Assembly (NCBI GenBank): GCA_003049465.1
Contig: PYSS01000019.1
Span: forward strand, 186,001 to 250,000
Direction: 5' to 3'
From: Magnaporthiopsis rhizophila
Taxonomy: Eukaryota; Ascomycota; Sordariomycetes; Magnaporthales; Magnaporthaceae
Length of the DNA stretch: 64,000 nucleotides
Each line of letters opens with the position of its first letter. Positions within the stretch are counted from its first letter, which is position 1. Made by a program: the position numbers and the translations under genes. Of this stretch, positions 56,939-64,000 are shown piece by piece. The notes under the pieces were generated by a model. The model saw nothing but the letters and a program-made list of their open reading frames with translations, was not told the origin of the DNA and made no database searches.

Positions 56939-58729
56939 ATGGCCTCTGACTCCGCCCCTTCGGGAGGCTCAAACTCCTCCTCGCTGACGGGAGTGAGCAG
57001 CCGCACGCCATGGCTCGTAATCCTAGCCTTCACAGCGTCTCTCGGCTGCCTTGGGGGTGCCATAGCCATCGTTATCACCTCCGATGGCAAGTCGTCCAGT
57101 GCTTGGCTGCGCGTCTCCTTTGTCGAGCCCTCAGTGCTGCTCGCCATCCTCTCGGGTGTCTTCAACGCCTGCCAGACGCTGGCCCTTACTGGCGGCGTCG
57201 CCATAGTCTGGTGGCGTGCAGCGCAGAAGGAGACGTCCTGGTCCGCGCTGCACTACATTTGGAACAAAGGTGAATGGAGGCTAAACAGGCTCTGGGACGC
57301 AGTCAGGCTGGATGACGGCGGCTGGGAGTGGGATGTTATTAGGGTTATGCTGGCGTTTGCGCTGGTGATCGCGGCCGGCGTGGCCAGCAACCCCTTGCTA
57401 CAGAAGGCGTCGAAGGCTGTGGCCGAGGACAACAGGCGCCAGGAGACGTGGCGGTGGCAAGTCCAGCCGAGGATCAAGGACGGCTGGGTCGGCACGGCCG
57501 AGTCGTCGCTCGCCACCAACCTCTCTGCCAGCGCGGAGCTCCAGGCAGTCGCGGCGGCGTGGTGGCTGAACGAGGCAATACCGGCTTTCTGGGCCGACCA
57601 ATTCCAGTCTCCGGGATCCCGCGGTGGTAACACGGGGAAGGACCTTTGCCGCGACCTCTGCCGGGCGGAGGTCCCCGGTGCGGGAGTCCAGGTCAACTGC
57701 TCCCAGAAGAGAACGTTTGTTGACCTGACGGCTGCTGAGAACTCCAACGCGACGCTGTTCAACATCAGCTTCCACCGGTTCGTCGACCGGGCCGAAAACC
57801 GGACGCCCGTCCTCCGGATGCAGGCTCTTTATTCGTCCGAGGTCGACAGCTCCTGCAACGCGACCGTCTCTGTCGACACATGTGACTTCCGGTCCTTCGT
57901 TGTGGCCTATCCGGTTGTGATAGACTACAGTGGAGGCTGGTTTGACCGTCGCCGTCCCGTGCAAGCTTTGGTGCCCCAGCCATCCCTGAGCGACAGTATC
58001 GACCTAAAGGATGGACTCGCCGCTGGGCCGCTGGCGGGCCTGCACTGGATCGTGCACCACCATTTGGCGGCCTCGGCCCACCTCAGCCACACAGAGCCTG
58101 GGGGCTATCTGGTGAACCCCATCGGCCCCATGGCCACCATGTTTATGAAGAAAGTGCCAGACGAGCTGTCGCATCTCGGTGCCTGCGCTTTCGAGTGGAA
58201 GAATGCTACTCGCCACCTGCTATTGGATATCCACGATTTCATGCTCCGGATGGCCGCCGCATCGTCAGCCGGTGAGTAAACCCTTTCTTGAAAAAAAAAA
58301 AAAAGAAAAAACTAAAAACTGAACAAACAGGACCAACTACTTACAGGCTCAAAGGTCATCTACGCGGATGTTGATATCACACAGTACGACGGCGTCATCA
58401 TCTACCGATCCAAGCGAGAATATCTCTGGCCTGCCGTAGCCATCATGGCGGCCACCGTGCTGAGCACCGCCTCGTTGCTCTTGGGTTTCTGGCACCTCGA
58501 CAGGGAGGTGTCGCTGAGTCCGCTGGAGACGGCCCTGGCCATTAGAAATGGCCTGACCCCTTTTGACACTACTCACCTGGAGGGCGACAAGCTTGTCGAA
58601 CACAACAAGCCCGTGGCGGCCGACAAGCTTGTGCGGGACAATCGGAGAGGAAAGATCCGGTTGGTTAAGCGGAGTGGCAGGGGAGAGACCGCAGAGTCGG
58701 AGGCCACGCCTAGTGTTAAAGCTGGATGA
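56939..58729 (+). CDS. Polytopic integral membrane protein with large extracytoplasmic domain
   Basis: Function unknown. Exons 56939-58271 and 58347-58729 with a 75-bp intron; 571 residues, ATG at 56939 (an in-frame TTG upstream is ignored). Membrane helices near residues 20-43, 60-88 and 134-152. A domain of about 330 residues follows with several NxS/T sites and scattered Cys (for example CRDLCRAEV, CDFRS), consistent with a lumenal or external face. One C-terminal helix (LWPAVAIMAATVLSTASLLL, about 480-500) precedes SPLETALAIRN and a basic tail. The N-terminal three helices, glycosylated loop, final helix and SPLE-containing motif resemble the fungal integral membrane proteins grouped around DUF3176, though I could not test membership. 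The next gene is convergent, 240 bases away. Confidence 0.75.
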
Positions 58730-58969
58730 GCGAAAGGAGAACAAAAAGGGAGCTCGACTGTCACATGTCCAGGGCGCACGGAACCTGCGAGCCTGATTAC
58801 ATCAGCCCCCAGGCAGTACCTTACTAATACATCCCACTTTTAGCTTCTCTCTGCAGCCGTGATATCGACAAGCGAATCTTGGCCAACAATCTCGGACCAT
58901 ACGCTCTCTCCGACGCAGGCAGTGACATAAAGCTATCCAGGGCCGGTATATATGCGACAGCCACGTTAT

Positions 58970-59815
58970 TCATTGTGGTATATAAAATCCCTTTAACTCT
59001 CTCGCCGCTGGCCGATAAACAGCGTCAGTCGCTACTACGCCTGCGCGGCTGCCTGGAGACGTCCCTTCGGTCTTGTCGGCAGTACGCTGCACGGTCTCGC
59101 CGTTGCTTTGTTGGGTTACGGCCTTGCTGTCAGCCTCGTCCCAGAGCACGTCTTCCCTCCCAATGTTCATGCTCGACGTGGTGACCGTCTTGTCCCCGGG
59201 CTGAATGATTCGCCTCCCTTTGCGAGTGTCGAGGCACACCAGATGCTCGCCGCTCTCGTTGAGGACCTTGAAGACCAGCAGGCCGCTCGCAACCATGGTG
59301 GACAGGTGGGTGGGGACGTCGATGATGAAACCTTCGGTCCCGTCGATCGGGTGCCACGCGAACATGCCGTTGTAGGGATCGCCGGCGCGCAGGATGTGTC
59401 TGTGCTCGTTGTGGATGAGGTAGAGCAGCACCATCTGCTGGCTCACGCCCGTGACCTCGGCCAGGTCGCGCACGCTGCGGCAAACGACGTGGCCGCGCAA
59501 AAAGTCGTGCCAGCGCCAGTCGCTGACGAAGCGAGACTTGAAGACGAGGAGGACGAAGCCGGCCACGAACCACATGTAGTTGGCCACGTTGAAGGGGTCG
59601 ACCTGCTCGATCCTGCCCCCGACCGTGAGCCCGATCACCAGGCCCCCCACCACGAGGATGGCGGCCGAGGCGATGGCGAGGCGGGAAGAGAGCTTGCAGC
59701 TGACCGTGATCGACTCCTCGCCGACGACCCAGCCCTTGACGAGCTCAGAGTGTAACCGGTACTCCTCCAAGACCCTTTGCGACCGCTCTTGTGTCGCTTT
59801 TGGGATTTGGGACAT
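58970..59815 (-). CDS. Two-helix membrane protein of unknown function
   Basis: Single exon, 281 residues. Two hydrophobic segments: about 46-68 (LAIASAAILVVGGLVIGLTV) and 80-96 (YMWFVAGFVLLVFKSRF). The rest is a soluble C-terminal region with a clear globular pattern (WHDFLRGHVVCRSVRDLAE, then HNEHRHILRAGDPYNGMFAW) and a disordered tail after about 215. Similar uncharacterised proteins exist in other sordariomycetes as far as I recall, but no function is known to me. It follows the unknown gene 60014-61666 on the same strand with 198 bases between stop and start, suggesting possible linkage. Confidence 0.65.
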   Translation of the reverse strand: MSQIPKATQERSQRVLEEYRLHSELVKGWVVGEESITVSCKLSSRLAIASAAILVVGGLVIGLTVGGRIEQVDPFNVANYMWFVAGFVLLVFKSRFVSDWRWHDFLRGHVVCRSVRDLAEVTGVSQQMVLLYLIHNEHRHILRAGDPYNGMFAWHPIDGTEGFIIDVPTHLSTMVASGLLVFKVLNESGEHLVCLDTRKGRRIIQPGDKTVTTSSMNIGREDVLWDEADSKAVTQQSNGETVQRTADKTEGTSPGSRAGVVATDAVYRPAARELKGFYIPQ

Positions 59816-60013
59816 CTCTTCCAGCTTGCTTGGGCCGGCCCCGCCTGGGCTTGCGCCATGGGGTCGAGAGGAGACCGCCGAGAGAATCCCTTGCGAAGGA
59901 GTTGTAGAGTGTGTTGAGATAACTGAAAGGCGCTGTTGCTGTTGTTTTGTCCTCTGCGTAAGCTTGTGGTTTGCAAGATCGGTGCCGGCTGCGGATATTC
60001 CGAGACTCGCTTG

Positions 60014-61666
60014 TTAGCACTGGATTGCCGCCTGCCAGATCGGTGGGGCTGCGTTACCTCGGAAAGGCCTCCGGAAGGGGAAATTCGAAAGGGATATCAC
60101 TTCGGGATCGTGATCATCTCCCGAATCCAGCCTGGCTCTCCGCCTTCGCCAGGCTGAGATGGAAACAGCAAACCCAAACTCGAACTTGGAGGGCGGGGGC
60201 TTGAACTGGTAGATTGGGTCTGTGTGGCTAGCGGTCAAGGACGTACTAGCGATGAGCTCCTCGACAAGTCCGCATGCGAAGGGAGAGGTGAATGCTAGAG
60301 GGACCAGGACGGAGACGAGGTCGTCGATCCTTCGCAAGGTCAGTTCTTGGCTGTCATTTCCCTTGTCCCAGACGACTTCTGCGCATTCATTGTCGTCATC
60401 GTCGTCCACGTCGACCCCGTCGCCGTTGGGCAGATCCCTCTGCTTGATGGCCTGGGTGTTTGCTGTGAGGAGGTCAATGACGGCATGGCTGTAGGTAATG
60501 TGCGAAACATCGATGGTCGACTCGACGCTCCCGATCCGGTCCGTGTGGAGCAGGACCGGCGCGCGCGATAGCCCAGTTCGGTATATAAAAGTGCAGACAT
60601 CGAATGTTCCCGCATCGTTCTCCTTGGCCTGTTCACCCTGCAGCACCATGAAAGCAATGCGGAGGACGCTCTCAAGGCGCTCACGCAGCATCGATTTGAT
60701 AATGTAGTAGGAACCCACCAGGTCCGACTCCTCACTGAGCACAGTGATGGCGGTCTCCTCCGAGTTCCTCTTCGGGCCCCGAACCTTGACAACCATCTCC
60801 TTGTCGCTGTACAGATTGTTGAGTCGCGCCGCTCGCAACACCCCCTCGCTGTCTGTCAGAGACTGCACGGCGTATCGTTCGGGGTCAAAAGAGATCAGCT
60901 TGAGCTTCACGTTCCACTGCGCGAGCACTGCGAGGATCTGGTTTTGCCAGCAGGTGGAGACTGCCGTTCGGAGCAGCCACCAGGCGGTCAACCCCAAGAC
61001 CCAGTCCACGAGCAGGAAGTAGGCGTCCTTGTTTTTGCGGGTGTCGCTCAGGACCCTTGGCGGCCGCGGTTCAACCTGACCACTGGGGTTGTGGTAGCGC
61101 CTGATCAACCATCTCCTGGCGTCGGCGAGTTGGTTGTGGCACGGTAGCTTGTTGGGGGCGCCTTTCTCTATGCAGAGGCAACAGTTGTCGTGCTTGGTGA
61201 TCTGGAAGTTGCAGATGAGCTGGTCCGCCAGTCCGGACAAATCTTCGTAGCCCCCATTGTCCGTTTTCCCTAAAATCCCTTGGGAGTTGAAGAGGCCAGG
61301 TGTATCTGCCGCCGCCAACTTGCTGAGCCTTGCAATCTCCAGTCTTGTCAGCCTCTCAACGTGGGCATCCGTGACTCCAAAAGCCGTCACGTCATCGAAT
61401 CGTGGCTGTTCGGTCAGGGTTGTAGTCCAGACCTTAAAGTGCTTGTGGTCGCGCGTAATGTTCAGGATATCGGCCTCGACTAGCTGGACCGTGTGGCCCT
61501 CACGCGATCGAAGGTATCGTCGGCGCGCCGGGAGCGGCGCTTTGTCAGCCCCGGCATCAGGATCCCCTAAACCCAGTGCCAAAACGGTCCTGTGTGCAAT
61601 ACGAACAAGACTCAGTTCGATATTCAGACGAAGAAGCACCTCTGCCATGATCTTTTTGAGAACCAT
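60014..61666 (-). CDS. Uncharacterised fungal protein
   Basis: Function unknown. Open for about 550 codons from the first in-frame ATG at 61666. The frame stays open upstream to 61735, so a 5' exon is possible. Composition and codon use look coding throughout. It contains a Cys/His cluster (KHDNCCLCIEKG, then LPCHNQL) at about 175-195. A hydrophobic Trp-rich stretch VDWVLGLTAWWLL lies at about 240-252, and an Asp-rich run (VDVDDDDDN) at about 455. No domain recognised. A 27-base GT...AG stretch at about 60228-60254 is too short to be an intron. C-terminal 65 residues are Arg/Pro-rich and may be mis-called if an undetected intron lies there. Confidence 0.6.
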   Translation of the reverse strand: MVLKKIMAEVLLRLNIELSLVRIAHRTVLALGLGDPDAGADKAPLPARRRYLRSREGHTVQLVEADILNITRDHKHFKVWTTTLTEQPRFDDVTAFGVTDAHVERLTRLEIARLSKLAAADTPGLFNSQGILGKTDNGGYEDLSGLADQLICNFQITKHDNCCLCIEKGAPNKLPCHNQLADARRWLIRRYHNPSGQVEPRPPRVLSDTRKNKDAYFLLVDWVLGLTAWWLLRTAVSTCWQNQILAVLAQWNVKLKLISFDPERYAVQSLTDSEGVLRAARLNNLYSDKEMVVKVRGPKRNSEETAITVLSEESDLVGSYYIIKSMLRERLESVLRIAFMVLQGEQAKENDAGTFDVCTFIYRTGLSRAPVLLHTDRIGSVESTIDVSHITYSHAVIDLLTANTQAIKQRDLPNGDGVDVDDDDDNECAEVVWDKGNDSQELTLRRIDDLVSVLVPLAFTSPFACGLVEELIASTSLTASHTDPIYQFKPPPSKFEFGFAVSISAWRRRRARLDSGDDHDPEVISLSNFPFRRPFRGNAAPPIWQAAIQC

Positions 61667-62463
61667 ACTTCCGTCGCAGTTTTTGAAGTGGTCGTTGTCA
61701 TGGCTCGGCCTGAACCTCCTGGCTGGGCTGGCCAAACCCGCGTTCGGCCGTGCTGAATGGGTCTGCCCTGTCGGGCGCTGCTATTGCCGCCATAACTTGG
61801 GAACAATCGAGGCAACAGACGTCTGGCAGGATTCTTCAAGTGCAGGTCCGAATGCCTGTTTCGGATGTGAAGAGGGCCACGTTGAGGAATTCTGCTGGGC
61901 GGGGAGAAAATTAATGGTAGAACTAGATTTATTTTTGCTGGTCCTTTGCTTAGCTCCAGCGGAAATATCCTGGATCCTTTATTCTCTCACACCCTTCCGG
62001 TCAGTGTTTGCCGTTGGCGCGGCACGCATACCGTATCTCTCAACCACGTTTGTGGTACCCGACATCATGTCGACGGAACCGCGGCTCATATACGGGTGTG
62101 GGTGCCTCGCATGCATGCATGGGTCTCGCCACTCCGAGACCATAAATGCGCAGCCTGCCTACAGTAGGTGAGGTGTAAGACGCTGCCAAGCCAATATAAT
62201 AGATGATGGAGCGTAGGTTGACTGAGCTCGAGATGTGCCGTTCATGGCAAGGCCACCAACCAGGAACGACGCACGAGACCCCTCAGAGCGGGCAGCGGCG
62301 GGTGAATTGTAACACTGCAGAACGCAATGTTAGCAACTGCTTTAAGTGAAACCGATGTACTTTTCCACCCGCCTCCATCATATTTACGGGATAAAGACAC
62401 AAAAATTTTCTGGTTCTGGCCTTTCCCGTCCAATCTTTTCTACAATGCAACCAATGCCACAGC
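61667..62463. other. Divergent intergenic region before the AAA-type gene
   Basis: About 800 bases. It holds the 5' region of the unknown minus-strand gene and the promoter of the plus-strand gene starting at 62464. A short minus-strand frame starting at an ATG at 61793 reads protein-like (MAAIAAPDRADPFSTAERGF) but does not splice cleanly into the gene below. Confidence 0.4.
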
Positions 62464-64000
62464 ATGTCCTACGACGACTATGTTCAGGCCATCCCTGGGG
62501 GGGACCCTGCAGCTCGCCCTTCGACGGCCTTTGCCCCCCTGGCGGTCTCGAGATCCTCTCAATCCGTCGACTCTGCGCCGCCTCAACCTACTCCCTCAAG
62601 CCAAGTTCTCAGGGGATCTCTGGCAAAGATTGAGGACATCACGGAAGTTAAGGAGGTGTACAGCGACCGATCAACCATCTGCCTCACGTCCAGCTATCGC
62701 CAAGCAAAGGCAACAGCCAACGAAAAGTATATACGATGCGCGCTGTTGCTGCGGCGGATCATCGTGCAGAAGAAGGGCAGTGAGGAAGAGGACCAGCTGG
62801 AGCTAAACTCCGAACTCATACGCCGAGGTGTCCAAGAAGTTCTTGGTAACTATATGACGCTCAACCTCCTCTCTGTTCCCATCGTTATCCCCAGGCCCTA
62901 TTACGCACTGTTCCACTTCCGAGATGAGCTCGAGGCCTACACAACTTCCCCGTCTCGTACAGCTAACGAGCGGGAACGTATGGGTGGGTCTCTTGCTTGA
63001 GTTCATGAAAAACAATCTGGCGGAGAAGGTCATGGAGTACAATCTACAGGTCAAAGAGGGCTATACCACGTTTGATCTCTTGCCCTACCTCTTTCGTCAG
63101 GGGCAAATTGTGCTTTCCCGAGACAGCGAACTCCGAGACTGCATGTACTTCAAGCAGCTGCAGTTGACGCACCGTCGATCAGATGACAAGGGCCCGAGGG
63201 CGCTGGAGTTCGAAGGTCTCACATGGCGGTACGACGGCGAGAATTTCGGCCCGAAAACAGCGTCATTCATAATCGTCGAGTTCTCTGGGACACAGAGGAT
63301 CGTTGATCTTCCCTTTTTCCCTATCGGATTCCTGCGGGAAGAGGCCAGGCGCAAGATATGGGACGGTCTGGTAGCACGTGGCCGACGTTGGAGCTCCATG
63401 GTGGATCTGAGCCATCGACAGTACAGCGGTATGAGCCTTACCCGTAACCACTGCCAATCTCAACATCAAGATTTGTTTACCTACTTACCAGGTCACAATA
63501 AACTACACAGGGAGGGTCTGGCCATCGCCGACAGGCGAGAAGAGCGAAGCGACAAATCATGTATGTGTATGGCCACTCTGATTCACAATGCGACAAGCCT
63601 GCGATAAGCTCCGTCTCCTCACCTGTCCGCTACTGACACATATTGTCTCAAAGACGAATGGTTTTGTTCTAGACACCAAGACTTACGAAATGTACAGTGG
63701 AGATCCGAACCAACGCACCAAGCTCGACACCAAGAACTACGACTGGGTTGAGGCCACCAAAGAGAGCAGCACATGGAGGTATGCTTTTTGCCTTGCCTCG
63801 GCTTGGGGCTGTTTCCCGCTCCCATCGGGACAGATTACCGATGGCTGACTTGAATTTCCTTGACTCAAATAGCCAGAAGAGGGACGACGAGTTGGCACAA
63901 ATCTCCAAAAAGATCCCCAGAGGACGGTCATGCGAGCTCACAGAGCTTCAGGCTGCCCTTGGGCCTTGCGCCATGCCCGGCTTTGCATTGGACGAAAAGA
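62464..64000 (+). CDS. DUF7025/AAA-type ATPase, N-terminal part (frameshift; cut by window end)
   Basis: Fungal proteins of this layout have an N-terminal DUF7025-like domain followed by an AAA+ ATPase; only the N-terminal part is in the window. Proposed exons 62464-63428, 63511-63560, 63654-63778 and 63873->64000. Exon 1 reads FHFRDELEAYTT and then RERMGG. It runs into a stop at 62998-63000, while the family sequence continues one frame over as LLLEFMKNNLAEKVMEYN and TFDLLPYLFRQGQIVLS. One extra G in GGTGGGTC at 62983-62990 would explain it. Downstream splices keep frame: RQYSG-RVWPSPTGE, NH-TNGFVLDTKTYEMY and ESSTWRS-QKRDDELAQ. Because the AAA core is out of view, the ATPase call is by family layout. 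Either a sequencing error or a genuine inactivating change. Confidence 0.65.

Noticed and set aside
60228..60254. GT...AG stretch near the 3' end of the unknown gene
   Set aside because: At 27 bases it is too short for a spliceosomal intron, and the frame is open through it.
62952..63001. Intron (GTACAGCTAAC...TTGAG) to explain the AAA-gene frameshift
   Set aside because: Removing it does not restore the frame, and the branch-like CTAAC sits next to the donor, not the acceptor.

Overview
The window is nuclear DNA of a filamentous ascomycete, most likely a sordariomycete. The evidence is GC-rich coding sequence, small introns (mostly 58-140 bp) with GT...AG ends and frequent CTAAC/CTGAC branch points, widely spaced genes on both strands, and proteins typical of Pezizomycotina (BCK1-type MAPKKK with poly-Pro/Gln N-terminus, GH3 and GH47 glycosidases, WSC and SnoaL-like secreted proteins, DUF7025-type AAA gene). 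I could not fix the genus. No rRNA, tRNA, CRISPR array, intact transposon or secondary-metabolite cluster was recognised. Three isolated N characters (8227, 37864, 50585) mark assembly uncertainty, two of them inside long A/T homopolymers.

Layout. 1-14.3 kb: five genes, all on the minus strand: a Dal5-type MFS transporter (running off the left edge), a large single-exon RNase H-fold protein, a secreted GH3 beta-glucosidase, a secreted SnoaL-like protein and a phosphoketolase. 16.8-33.3 kb: a housekeeping block with alternating strands: cytosolic Phe-tRNA synthetase beta (+), UBP2-type deubiquitinase (-), complex I 21.3 kDa-type subunit (+), MSH2 (-), TRM10 (+), primase small subunit PRI1 (-). 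34.1-48.7 kb: GH5 steryl/sphingolipid glucosidase-like enzyme (+), BCK1 cell-wall-integrity MAPKKK (+), Golgi/ER GH47 alpha-mannosidase (-). 52.6-64 kb: a two-WSC-domain secreted protein (+), a small Cys/Gln-rich protein (-), a metallophosphoesterase (+), a polytopic membrane protein (+), two unknown minus-strand genes in tandem, and the 5' part of a DUF7025/AAA-type gene (+) with an apparent one-base frameshift.

The genes do not form one pathway. There are loose themes: DNA replication and repair (MSH2, PRI1), tRNA function (FRS1, TRM10), carbon and cell-wall or glycan handling (GH3, phosphoketolase, GH5, GH47, WSC protein, BCK1). Exon-intron structures were worked out by hand from splice signals, reading phase and protein family continuity. 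All were checked for frame consistency, but none is backed by transcript data.

The items most worth a second look are: the RNase H-fold protein with a roughly 280-residue insertion and two substituted active-site acids; the Arg in place of the near-invariant Gly of the UBP2 Cys box; the frameshift in the AAA-type gene; in-frame alternative acceptors in PRI1; a GH3 second exon that begins with its own ATG; and the unknown tandem pair at 59-61.7 kb.
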